A DNA stretch of 64,000 nucleotides from Thermoplasmata archaeon (GTDB lineage Archaea > Thermoplasmatota > DTKX01 > JAHFTX01): assembly GCA_023265395.1 (NCBI GenBank), contig JAHFTX010000005.1, forward strand, positions 37,808-101,807. Direction: 5' to 3'. The notes below the pieces were generated by a model that saw only the letters and a list, made by a program, of their open reading frames with translations, ran no database searches and was not told the origin of the DNA. How positions within the stretch are numbered: the stretch's first letter is position 1; every line of letters starts with the position of its first letter. Shown here one piece after another: positions 40,294 to 48,488 of this stretch. Position numbers and translations under genes: made by a program.

Positions 40294-42657
40294 CTACTGG
40301 TCGCTGGTCAGGACCGCAGTGCTGTGTGCGGTGCCGTAGCAACGGGTGGTACGACCGGCCCGCTCGAGGCGGACCATCCCGCGTCGCAGGAGTACCTTGA
40401 CATGGTGATTGAGCGCCCGTGCGGTCAGTCCCAGGCTGCGGGCGAGGTCTGCCTGAGATGTCCCTGGGGCGCCTTCGAGAGCCGCGAGGAGGCGCTGCTG
40501 GAGGTCGCTGAGGACCTCCTCCCCCTGGGGACGGACGTTGCGGGCGTAGAAGCGGCGGAACACCCCCGAACGGGTGCTATGGACGAACTCCTCCTTCTCG
40601 AGGATGTCGAGGTGGTAGAGAATCGAGCCGTTGTTGAGGTGGAGCTCCTCCTTGATGAGGTTGAAGTGTGCGCCGGGGTTGGCGACGATGAACCCGAAGA
40701 TGGAGCCGCGGGTGAAGTTGTCGAGCACCTCGCCTTGGTTCATCCGGCTATAGAGGGGCACCCACAGCGCTTGGAGCAGGGGCAGCCGCACCGCTTCGAC
40801 GAAGGCGGCCAGCAGGACCACCAGCGCCACGAGCACGCCCCCGGCGGCGACCACCGTCACCATGGGCGGGGACTGCGGCGCGCTCGGGAGGGGGGTCGGT
40901 GGGGCGCGCAGCGTTGGCGTTGCCACCGCTGATGGTTCGAGGACCCACAGTCGCACGTTCTGCGTGGGGCTCTGCCCTGAGTCGCTGGTCCCGCGGATGT
41001 GCAGGGTGTGCCAGCCAGGGGCAAGCTGGGAGGTGTCGAGCCGATAGGTCCAGAAGGGCGAAGCCGAGGTGCTCCGCCAGGTGCCTTCGTCCACGGCGAC
41101 CTCGACGATGACGACCTCCCCCAGAGGGTGATCGGCCGTACCGGTGACGGTGACGGTCCCGCGGACGCGATCGGCGTCATGGGGGGCAAGCAGCTGCACG
41201 TCCGGTAGCTGCAGGACGAGCTGCTCGACGTGCACGTCGACCTCTGCCCGCCGCCACGACGAGCCGTCGCTGACCACGAGCGTGAGGACATGGTCACCGG
41301 GGCTGAGGTCGACCGAGGCGACCTCCTCTGCCGCCAAGGCACCATCGATCGAGCTCTCCCAGCTGAACGCCAGTGGGATCCCCTCGGGGTCGTAGGAGCC
41401 TGAAGCGTCGAGCACCACCGAGTCCGTGGACGAGAAGTGGGACCCGTGGGCGGGCTCCTCGATGTTGACGATCGGCGCGAGGTTGCGGTTGAACACCATG
41501 ATGGCACGTTGGTCGGTCGGACCGAACCGGTCGCCATCGAAGGCGCGCGCGGAGAGCACGTGCTGACCATTGAGGAGACCACCGATGCGCAATCGCACGC
41601 TCCACTGGGTCATGCCCTCAGCGATGGTCCACTGACCCTCATCGATGCGCACTTGCACCTGCATCTGGTCGCCATCGGCATCGGCGGCGGTGCCTAGCAC
41701 GAGCACCTCCTGCCCCTGGAGGCTCCCCTCGTCAGGGGAGGTCATGCGCACGGTCGGAGCCGATCCCTCGGAGGGGGCGACGGTCAGCGCCACCGTGCTG
41801 ACGGGCGAGTACTCCTCACCGTCGAAGGACCGTGCGCTCACCGAATGGGCGCCCTCCTCAAGGGGGAGCGGTGCACTCAGGCTCCAGGACGTCGTACCCT
41901 CGGCGGCACTCCAACCACTCGAGTCGACGCTCACCTCGACCAGGGCGACAGCCCCGTCAGGGTCGCTGGCGCTGCCCCGCACCACCACGAGGCCGTGCGC
42001 CGTATCGGTCTGCAGCGGAGTGGTGATCGTGACGGTCGGGCGGACGTTGGGCAGCTCGACCTTGAGGCTGGTGCCGCCCTCGTGGTCTGTGATCAAGGCG
42101 AAATCGCCCTTCCAATCGATCGAGGTGAACGCCCCGTCTTGGGTGCTGCCCACGGCGAGGACGACCACCTCTTGCTGCGGTCCAGTGTACTTGAGCAGGG
42201 TCGAACCGCTCCCACCGATCAGCGCGTAGGGGGGCACGGCCGCGGGCGCCCACGAGACGATGGCCAAGTCCGCGCTGGAGGAGATGGGCACCAGGGTCGC
42301 CTTCCCCTCAGCGGTGACCTGCACGATGCTGCCGCCATCACCGACCGCCAGGGCTTGGGCGTGATCGGGGGCCCAAGCGAGGCTGCGCAGGGCTGTCGGG
42401 AGGCTGTCGTCGAGCGTGCTCCAAGCGCCCGAATCACTGGCGCGCACCAACGCTCCCTCTGCGTCGAGGCCGAGCGAGAGAGGGGCGCCTTCCGAGCCGA
42501 CGGCGAGGACCACATCGCTGGTGGTCGATGTCTTGGAGGAATTGCCATTGACCGTGCTGGGGTCATCTGCTGCCGCGACGACGGCCAGCGAGAGGGTCAC
42601 GAGCAGCGCAGCGGTCAGTTGGAGCGGGAGCGTGACTGGCTTGATTCTGGCACGCAT
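40294..42657 (-). CDS. Transmembrane one-component regulator: propeller, Ig modules, TM, two winged helices
   Basis: 787 residues. The signal peptide or first TM is near 8-30. Residues about 45-230 have propeller-like repeats (AVGDGGSIVQV, LAWAPDHAQALAV). Four or five Ig-like modules carry the motif VRIDEGQWTIAEG. A TM helix lies at about 599-623 (VTVVAAGGVLVALVVLLAAFV). The cytoplasmic part holds two winged helices: one starting NFTRGSIFGFIVANPGAHFN and containing GSILYHLDILEKEEFV, the second containing TSQADLARSLGLTARALNHH and LLRRGMVRLERAG. External ligand binding probably controls DNA binding at the membrane. ATG 42657 follows GGAGCCAGGACC. It probably regulates itself and the downstream surface gene through their common promoter motif. 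Confidence 0.87.
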   Translation of the reverse strand: MRARIKPVTLPLQLTAALLVTLSLAVVAAADDPSTVNGNSSKTSTTSDVVLAVGSEGAPLSLGLDAEGALVRASDSGAWSTLDDSLPTALRSLAWAPDHAQALAVGDGGSIVQVTAEGKATLVPISSSADLAIVSWAPAAVPPYALIGGSGSTLLKYTGPQQEVVVLAVGSTQDGAFTSIDWKGDFALITDHEGGTSLKVELPNVRPTVTITTPLQTDTAHGLVVVRGSASDPDGAVALVEVSVDSSGWSAAEGTTSWSLSAPLPLEEGAHSVSARSFDGEEYSPVSTVALTVAPSEGSAPTVRMTSPDEGSLQGQEVLVLGTAADADGDQMQVQVRIDEGQWTIAEGMTQWSVRLRIGGLLNGQHVLSARAFDGDRFGPTDQRAIMVFNRNLAPIVNIEEPAHGSHFSSTDSVVLDASGSYDPEGIPLAFSWESSIDGALAAEEVASVDLSPGDHVLTLVVSDGSSWRRAEVDVHVEQLVLQLPDVQLLAPHDADRVRGTVTVTGTADHPLGEVVIVEVAVDEGTWRSTSASPFWTYRLDTSQLAPGWHTLHIRGTSDSGQSPTQNVRLWVLEPSAVATPTLRAPPTPLPSAPQSPPMVTVVAAGGVLVALVVLLAAFVEAVRLPLLQALWVPLYSRMNQGEVLDNFTRGSIFGFIVANPGAHFNLIKEELHLNNGSILYHLDILEKEEFVHSTRSGVFRRFYARNVRPQGEEVLSDLQQRLLAALEGAPGTSQADLARSLGLTARALNHHVKVLLRRGMVRLERAGRTTRCYGTAHSTAVLTSDQ

Positions 42658-42730
42658 GGTCCTGGCTCCATCTGGGCTTCCAAGGGACGCGGGACGGATC
42701 CACCGTTTGCCGCTTCCCTCGTCCAGACCC

Positions 42731-42767
42731 CCGAATCCTTGGTTTCCGGATATAAAGGGGTTACTGG
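42731..42767 (-). promoter_or_regulatory. Promoter of the transmembrane regulator gene with shared extended motif
   Basis: The minus strand reads CCAGTAACCC (42758-42767), then CTTTATATCC (42748-42757), then CAAGGATTCGG (42731-42741). The same three elements in the same order lie upstream of the downstream surface-protein gene. Predicted initiation is near 42725, giving a leader of about 68 nt. Confidence 0.7.
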
Positions 42768-42779
42768 TCATGTTTGTCA

Positions 42780-44363
42780 CTATCGGGTTGATTCAGAGGC
42801 CTTGCGGGCGGACGCTTCTCGTCCGTGTCGACGACTTGCTGAGAGCCTTGATTCGAGGGTCAGGAACGACCCCGAGTCGATCAAGCGGCGCAACGCCGCG
42901 ATATCGGTGGAGACCACGCGGTCCGTGGTCATCGGGGGCGCGACCTTGCGGATGGCCCGGAGTGCCGCGCGAGTGCCCCGTGCGGTCCGCGCCGTTGGGG
43001 AGGAACGCTGGTGGATCTCCAACGCCTGCGCGGCGACTAGGAGGTGGATCGCCACGACGGTGGTCGCGTGACCGATGACGGTGCGGCAGTGCAGCGCAGC
43101 ACCCATGCCCATCGGGACGAGGTCCTCCTGGTCGGCGGAGACCGAGATGGTGTCGACCGAGCTTGGATGCGCCAGTGCCCGCGACTCCGCCGTCAGGGCC
43201 GCGGCGGTGTACTGCGCCACCATCAGGCCGCTGTTGAGGCCCGCCTGGTGCTCGACCAGGAAGGGAGGAAGACCGCTCAGATGGGCGTTGAGCAATCGGT
43301 TGATCTGCCGCTCGCTGAGATTGCACAGGGTCGCACCCAGCAGGGAGAGGTGGTCGGCCGCGGCGGCGATCGACTGCCCATGGAAGTTGCCGCCGCTGAC
43401 GAAGCTGCCTCCGGGCCCGACCGCCAAGGGGTTGTCCGATGCCGCATTGAGCTCCGTCTGCAGCTGGGATTCGATGAACGCGAGTCCATCGAGCACCGGG
43501 GCGAGCACCTGGGGCATGCACCGCAGGGAGTAGCTCTCCTGGACCCTACCAGCGCGCCCCAGCAGCGTCGATCCCTCGACCCAGCGCCGCAACAGGCGGG
43601 CAGTCTCGATCTGCCCACGGAATGGACGCGCCTCATGCAGCGCGGCCGTCAGGAAGTTGTCCGAGCATCCCATCGCTTCGAGCGCCATCGCGGCAGCGGC
43701 GCGTTGGGCGGTGACGACCCGTCGTGCCTGGGCGACCGCGAGTGCCGTCAGCGCGGTCATCACCTGGGTCCCGTTGATCAGTGCGATGCCTTCACGGCCC
43801 TCGAGGACCAGCGGGGAGAGGCCGGCGGCTGCCAAGGCGGCACGCCCGCCACGGAGTCGACCGTCGGCGGTCCGCGCCGAACCCTCTCCGACGAGCACGA
43901 GGGCAAGATGCGCCAACGGCGCCAAGTCACCGCTGGCGCCGAGCGAACCACGGTCGGGGACTTGGGGCACGACCCCACGGTCGAGCAGTCGCAGCAAGGC
44001 GCGCGCCACGTGGGGGCGGACGCCGCTGCGCCCCTGGGCCAGGGTATGCGCCTTGAGGGCCAGCAGCGCGCGGACCACTTCGGCGGGCAGAGGCTCACCC
44101 GCCCCCGCGGCGTGGCTGCGCAGCAGATTGAGTTGGAGCGCCCCACGCTGGGCCTCGTCGAGCGGCACCTCGGCAAACGATCCGACGCCCGTGTTGAGCC
44201 CGTAGATCGGTCGACGGCGGCTGATGGCGCGCTGGGCGCGCCTCGCACCGGCGGTCATCCGGCGCTGCGCCGCAGGTTCGAGCACCGCCCGGGCGTGGCC
44301 AGCGGCGATGGCATCAAGGACGCTGACCGTCAGAGGTGCGCCGCCGATACGGACCGTGGGCAC
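42780..44363 (-). CDS. hutH: Histidine ammonia-lyase
   Basis: 527-residue enzyme of the MIO family that deaminates histidine to urocanate and ammonia. The MIO-forming Ala-Ser-Gly is at 143-145 in GSLGASGDLAPLAHL, and the catalytic Tyr54 is in YGLNTGVGSFA. FRGQIETARLLRRW, QESYSLRCMPQVL and SSVDTISVSADQEDLVP fit HutH rather than PAL/TAL. The GTG at 44363 is chosen: a CCCTTAAGGG box lies 27 nt upstream (leaderless), and this start puts the active-site residues at the usual HutH numbering. The frame continues to 44426. No other hut gene is in the window. Confidence 0.93.
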   Translation of the reverse strand: MPTVRIGGAPLTVSVLDAIAAGHARAVLEPAAQRRMTAGARRAQRAISRRRPIYGLNTGVGSFAEVPLDEAQRGALQLNLLRSHAAGAGEPLPAEVVRALLALKAHTLAQGRSGVRPHVARALLRLLDRGVVPQVPDRGSLGASGDLAPLAHLALVLVGEGSARTADGRLRGGRAALAAAGLSPLVLEGREGIALINGTQVMTALTALAVAQARRVVTAQRAAAAMALEAMGCSDNFLTAALHEARPFRGQIETARLLRRWVEGSTLLGRAGRVQESYSLRCMPQVLAPVLDGLAFIESQLQTELNAASDNPLAVGPGGSFVSGGNFHGQSIAAAADHLSLLGATLCNLSERQINRLLNAHLSGLPPFLVEHQAGLNSGLMVAQYTAAALTAESRALAHPSSVDTISVSADQEDLVPMGMGAALHCRTVIGHATTVVAIHLLVAAQALEIHQRSSPTARTARGTRAALRAIRKVAPPMTTDRVVSTDIAALRRLIDSGSFLTLESRLSASRRHGREASARKASESTR

Positions 44364-44386
44364 CCTGGGGCGAGGCCCACGAACCC

Positions 44387-44396
44387 CCTTAAGGGT
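44387..44396. promoter_or_regulatory. Palindromic TATA box between hutH and the small zinc-ribbon gene
   Basis: CCCTTAAGGG is its own complement. On the minus strand it is spaced for leaderless hutH (GTG 44363). On the plus strand it could also serve the zinc-ribbon gene, with a leader of about 120 nt. Confidence 0.55.
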
Positions 44397-44540
44397 GCGC
44401 GCTGCGTCCGTCGTCCCAGGACGCAAGGGGAAAGCTCATCAACCGGTCCAGCGGTGGACCCCGCGCGGGCCCTTGCGAGCCTCCAACCCGGTGGTGTGGC
44501 GGTGGCGGAAGAGGGTACTCGCAGAGGAGGCGACGACAGG

Positions 44541-44669
44541 ATGTCCTTCTTTCCCCCCTGCCCTCGCTGTGACGAGGGACACATGGTGCCCTTCAGCATG
44601 GGGCATGACGTCTTTGAACTGTGGAAGTGCACCAGCTGCCGTCACGTGGTCCACAAGAAGGGTAACTGA
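44541..44669 (+). CDS. Small zinc-ribbon protein (42 residues)
   Basis: The protein holds two zinc knuckles, CPRCDEGH and CTSCRHVVH, separated by 20 residues and ending HKKGN. This is a complete rubredoxin-like or ribbon-type Zn site with little else. ATG 44541 lies 10 nt after GAGGAGG. Longer upstream readings in this frame are antisense to hutH. Similar mini zinc ribbons are common in archaea and often bind nucleic acid or protein; the role is not known. Confidence 0.8.
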   Translation: MSFFPPCPRCDEGHMVPFSMGHDVFELWKCTSCRHVVHKKGN

Positions 44670-44770
44670 GCCCCGCTCGAGCGCGCCGACGGTGCGTCCG
44701 CCCGCGTTGCCCCTCGAGGACCCCATCGGGGCTGTGGGGAATCTCGCGGTCGGTCTCGCGCCGGTCGCCG

Positions 44771-44779
44771 GCATTAAGG
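44771..44779 (+). promoter_or_regulatory. TATA box of the RraA-like gene (leaderless)
   Basis: GCATTAAGG is centred about 26 nt before ATG 44802, so transcription should start at the initiation codon. Confidence 0.55.
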
Positions 44780-44801
44780 GTGGACGGACCGATACGACGG
44801 C

Positions 44802-45482
44802 ATGCTCCCGCTGCCGACCGCTGCGGTGGCCGATGCCTGCATCCGCTTGGGACTGCAGGTGCGCGTCGGCCCGGCGCAGATCCGACCACTGATCGCTGGG
44901 CAGCGCATCAGCGGACCGGCGGTGCCCGTGCGCCACGCCGGCTCGGTGGACGTCTTCCTCGAGGGGATGCTCCATGCACCCTCCGGTGGCGTGCTGGTGA
45001 TCGACAACGGCGGCCGCCTCGACGAGGCGTGCGTCGGTGACCTGACGGCGTGGGCGGCCAAGGGCGCAGGCCTGGGGGCGATCGCAATCTGGGGCTGCCA
45101 CCGTGATGGTGCCGAGCTGCGGCAGATGGGGTTCCCGCTGTGGAGTCTGGGGCACCTGCCCAGCGGTCCGCAACGGCTCGACCCACGGCCGGCCGATGGA
45201 TTGGACCGATGCGGTTTCGGCACCGTGAGCGTGGGTCGCCAGGACTGGACCTACGCCGACGACGACGGCATCATCTTCGTCGCCGCGGAGCAGCGCCCAC
45301 GGGTCGAGGCAGCCGCGGCCGCGATCGTCGCCACCGAGCGCAAGCAGGCCCTGGCGGCAGAGGCGGGTCTGTCGATGCTGCACCAGCTCGACGTTGCAGG
45401 ATACGTGGCGGCTCGAAAGGTCGAGCCGACGCTCACCTTCCGAGAGCACTTGCGTCGACGCGGCGGCGGAATCGAGGAATAG
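44802..45482 (+). CDS. RraA-like protein (HMG aldolase/oxaloacetate decarboxylase superfamily)
   Basis: 226 residues. An RraA-like fold is shown by the N-terminal TAAVADACIRLGL, GVLVIDNGGRLDEACVGDLTAWAAKGAGLGA (split by the metal/anion-binding loop) and IWGCHRDGAELRQMGFPLWS, with the conserved Arg-Asp pair of the active site. Members include 4-hydroxy-4-methyl-2-oxoglutarate aldolases and RraA, an RNase E regulator. The catalytic Arg/Asp favours an aldolase or decarboxylase. A C-terminal helix of about 50 residues is added beyond the core. No SD is visible and the gene appears leaderless. Confidence 0.85.
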   Translation: MLPLPTAAVADACIRLGLQVRVGPAQIRPLIAGQRISGPAVPVRHAGSVDVFLEGMLHAPSGGVLVIDNGGRLDEACVGDLTAWAAKGAGLGAIAIWGCHRDGAELRQMGFPLWSLGHLPSGPQRLDPRPADGLDRCGFGTVSVGRQDWTYADDDGIIFVAAEQRPRVEAAAAAIVATERKQALAAEAGLSMLHQLDVAGYVAARKVEPTLTFREHLRRRGGGIEE

Positions 45483-45506
45483 ACCGTCGCAGACCGGAAG
45501 AGAGGA

Positions 45507-47372
45507 TCAGTCGTCGACGTCAGGGCGGTTGCGGTCCTCCTTCATCTGCTTGCGAAGGCGGTCGGAACCGTCGGCGCCCGAACCGGTGCCTCCTCCCTCG
45601 CGCGCAGGGGTGCTCCGGGAGCGCCCCTTGGAGGGCCCCTTGACCATCGTGGCCGCGGAGCGATCGGCCTCTGACATCGCCGCAGAGACCGCTTGAGCGA
45701 ACGCATCATCGAGGACGCCGCGCCGTTCCTCTTCGACTTTGACGGCAAGGGCCGAGAGGTCAGGCGGTCCTCGGGTGACCCAGGATGGCACGCCCGCAGA
45801 GGTGTCCGTGCGGGCGATCATGGTGCGAGTCGGGTAGGGGATCTCCACGCCCATCTCGAGCAGGCGTCGGTAGAGCTCCTTGCGAAAGTACTGCTCGACC
45901 TTGAAGTGGTCGAGGATCTCATTGACCCAGAACGTGATCTTGAAGTTGATGGCGCTGTCACCGAAGCCGTCCAACTTGGCATACGGATCGACACCCTCGC
46001 CGCTGAGCACGTGCGGGTGGGCGACGATGATCTGGAGCATCAGCTCCTCCATCGCGTCAGGATCGACCCCGTAGGCGATGCCCATGGTCACCGAGGTCTT
46101 GATCCGTCGGTCGGGGGCGGTCAGATTCGTCACCGGGGAGTTGGCCAGGCGATCGTTGGGCGTGATGATCTCGACGTGATCGGGAAGCACGTACAAGCGC
46201 GTCGATCGAAGGCCGATGTGCCTGACCTGGCAATACTTGCCGTCGTAGAGGATCAAGTCACCGACCTTGAAGGGCTGGTCCAGCAGGATGAAGATCCCGC
46301 CGAAGAAGTTCGCCACCGACGACTGGGCAGCGAACGCGATGACGAGGCCGAAGATGCCGAAACTGGCGGCGGCAACGGTCAGGTCGACACCGAAGTATCC
46401 CATGATGGCCATCGCGCCGACGATGGCGATCACCACCGTGCCGATCTTCTCGAGCACGGGGAAGAGGATGTCGTCGATCTCGCTCTCGGTCTTCTTGGCA
46501 AGCTCCTTCCCATAGGTGATGATGATGCCCTTGAAGATCTTGTAGCCGACCCAGATGAACAGGACGATCAAGACCACGCCCACGATGGTGTCCACCGACT
46601 CCTGGGCCTCAAGGGGGAAATCGAGCTCCTCGAACGACTTGGTGACGCCGTAGATGAGGATGGCTGCCAACAGTGGCATGCGGATGATCCCCAGCAGGAT
46701 GTCGTCGAGGTCGGACTGCGTGAAGGAGGCCACGAGGCCAAAGACCCAGAGGAACCCGAGCGCGACGAGCCCGACGACGAACCAGAGGAACACCTGCGTC
46801 GCAAAGCGACCGAGGTTGTTGTCGAGGAAGGAGAGCTCGGGCGGGAATTCGGTGTGCCGTTGGATCCCCAGGGGGAGGAAGCCATGCTTGGACAGCTTGG
46901 CCGAGACGCCGCTCTCCTCGATGAACACCTGCGCGTCGTCACGGATGTTGAGGAAGGTGAACCGCACCATCGCCTCGGTGTGCAAGCCGTCGATCTGCTT
47001 GCGCGGAATCAACTCGACGGTCGCGGTCAAGTGCTGTCCGGGGCGTAGCAGCCCCTCGGCCGACTCCCGTGAGCCGACGGAGATGACCACCTCCCACGGG
47101 CGGGAGTTGGCCAAGTCGACGTCGATGGTGAAGGTGTAAGTGGCCGAGGCGTTGTCGTTGTAGAGGTCCCACTTGAAGAGCGCCGTCTGACCCAGGCTCA
47201 GCCGCTGGGTCGACGGCTCGATGGGATTGTAGACTGCGCGCGCCTCCTCGGGTGCTTGGGCGACCACAGGGGGGGCAAGGGAGAGGAGCACCAGGAGGAG
47301 GGCCAGCGACGCCAGCCCAAGGGAGGCTGCACCACGACGATTGCCGGGATGGTGCCGCGCCGCGTGCCGCAT
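45507..47372 (-). CDS. MscS-family mechanosensitive channel with secreted N-terminal sensor domain
   Basis: 621 residues. A signal peptide (1-38, LALLLVLLSLAPPVVA) is followed by an extracytoplasmic Ig-like domain (about 45-175, with TALFKWDLYNDNASATYTF). Several TM helices follow from about 195, and the MscS core contains FAAQSSVANFFGGIFILLDQ then PFKVGDLILYDG at about 343-375. A cytoplasmic alpha/beta vestibule and a charged, Ser-rich tail end the protein. The secreted N-terminal domain is not part of canonical MscS. ATG 47372 has an AGGTTTATCCT TATA box 27 nt upstream and appears leaderless. Role: tension-gated osmotic release, possibly tuned by envelope contact. Confidence 0.9.
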   Translation of the reverse strand: MRHAARHHPGNRRGAASLGLASLALLLVLLSLAPPVVAQAPEEARAVYNPIEPSTQRLSLGQTALFKWDLYNDNASATYTFTIDVDLANSRPWEVVISVGSRESAEGLLRPGQHLTATVELIPRKQIDGLHTEAMVRFTFLNIRDDAQVFIEESGVSAKLSKHGFLPLGIQRHTEFPPELSFLDNNLGRFATQVFLWFVVGLVALGFLWVFGLVASFTQSDLDDILLGIIRMPLLAAILIYGVTKSFEELDFPLEAQESVDTIVGVVLIVLFIWVGYKIFKGIIITYGKELAKKTESEIDDILFPVLEKIGTVVIAIVGAMAIMGYFGVDLTVAAASFGIFGLVIAFAAQSSVANFFGGIFILLDQPFKVGDLILYDGKYCQVRHIGLRSTRLYVLPDHVEIITPNDRLANSPVTNLTAPDRRIKTSVTMGIAYGVDPDAMEELMLQIIVAHPHVLSGEGVDPYAKLDGFGDSAINFKITFWVNEILDHFKVEQYFRKELYRRLLEMGVEIPYPTRTMIARTDTSAGVPSWVTRGPPDLSALAVKVEEERRGVLDDAFAQAVSAAMSEADRSAATMVKGPSKGRSRSTPAREGGGTGSGADGSDRLRKQMKEDRNRPDVDD

Positions 47373-47393
47373 CGGAGCGGCATCCGCGGGGGC

Positions 47394-47404
47394 AGGATAA
47401 ACCT
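47394..47404 (-). promoter_or_regulatory. TATA box of the MscS gene (leaderless)
   Basis: The minus strand reads AGGTTTATCCT, centred 27 nt from ATG 47372. The same GTTTATCC core occurs before the secreted coiled-coil gene (9205-9214). Confidence 0.6.
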
Positions 47405-47424
47405 GGCGGGCGGCAGCGCTGGCG

Positions 47425-48423
47425 CTAGAACCCGAGGATGGGCAGGGGCGCGACCACTCCGCGGCTCAGCAGCGCCACGCGCACCAATCCCAGCAGCATC
47501 GTCGCAAAGAGGGGGGCCCCGTGGAACTTGGGATAGTCGACCATGACGGTTCGGATGTGCGCCAGCAGGGCAGCCTCATCGTCGTTGGCCGCGACGCGTC
47601 GCTGCAGCCCCAGGAGCATGCGTAACGGGACGCTGTAGGCGGCAAGCAGGACCGCGATGGCGACCAGCAGCAACACCCAGTGGACCGAGGCCATCAGCAG
47701 AGCCAGGCCCAGCAGGGCGAGCCCGTTTCCCGTGGCGTTGAGCAGCAAGGCGGCCCGCACCGTCCGATCGAGCCCGAAGGCGACCGGCGGGGTCCGGATC
47801 TTGGCGGCACGGTCGTCGGGCAGGTCCTCGGCCTGCGAGATGAGGACGAGGCCATAGTGGGCCGCCGTGATCCCGATGACGACGAGCAGGAACGCCAGCC
47901 CGAGAACCGACTGCACCTCCAGCGGCCGCACGAGGAGGTAGGCGAACAACCCCGGGACGGTGAAGACGGGGAACGCCATCAGTCCGTGCAGCGCACCGCG
48001 GGACTTGAACCGTAGCGGCGGCACCGAGTAGAACACACCAAAGAACGTCCCCACCATCACGAGCACCAACAGGTCGAACCGGGAATACCACAGCGCCAGC
48101 GCCGCCGTCAGAGCCAGGGCAAGGATGGTGTGACCCACCCACAGCTTCAGCAGGCGCGTGCGGCCGATCGCCCGTACGCTCCTGGCCAGATGCGTCTTGT
48201 ATGTCTCGTCGACCTCCCAGTCCGCCCAGCAGTTGCACTGGAACCCGACGTTGAAGAGCAGGACGAACACGACCAACCCCACCAAGGTCGTGACGAGCAC
48301 CTGCTGCGTCGCCAGCTGGGCGAGACCGTCCGCGGCGAGGAACACCCCGATGAGGATGGCGACCGAGGTCGCCGGAAGGAACTCGAAGCGCGAGACGGTG
48401 CGGTACTCCTGCCAGAAACCCAT
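47425..48423 (-). CDS. UbiA-family prenyltransferase
   Basis: 332 residues with eight or nine TM helices. The first Mg/diphosphate motif is NCWADWEVDETY (N-x3-D-x3-D) and the second is AEDLPDDRAAK. The tract RTPPVAFG follows, as in UbiA enzymes. Both motifs are complete, so it should transfer a polyprenyl group; candidate products are archaeal lipid (DGGGP synthase), menaquinone-type quinone or heme O, and sequence alone does not decide. It lies 65 bp downstream of a second UbiA gene on the same strand, probably in one operon. Confidence 0.87.
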   Translation of the reverse strand: MGFWQEYRTVSRFEFLPATSVAILIGVFLAADGLAQLATQQVLVTTLVGLVVFVLLFNVGFQCNCWADWEVDETYKTHLARSVRAIGRTRLLKLWVGHTILALALTAALALWYSRFDLLVLVMVGTFFGVFYSVPPLRFKSRGALHGLMAFPVFTVPGLFAYLLVRPLEVQSVLGLAFLLVVIGITAAHYGLVLISQAEDLPDDRAAKIRTPPVAFGLDRTVRAALLLNATGNGLALLGLALLMASVHWVLLLVAIAVLLAAYSVPLRMLLGLQRRVAANDDEAALLAHIRTVMVDYPKFHGAPLFATMLLGLVRVALLSRGVVAPLPILGF

Positions 48424-48488
48424 CGGTACCCCCGCGCGAGCAGGCGAGGTGGGCCTTGAAGGTTGGGGGTCCGATGGCGAAGGGAGGA

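Noticed and set aside
45693..47048. 451-codon plus-strand frame opposite the MscS gene
   Set aside because: The Asp/His/Gln/Glu-rich string is typical of antisense in GC-rich DNA; the opposite strand is a clear MscS.
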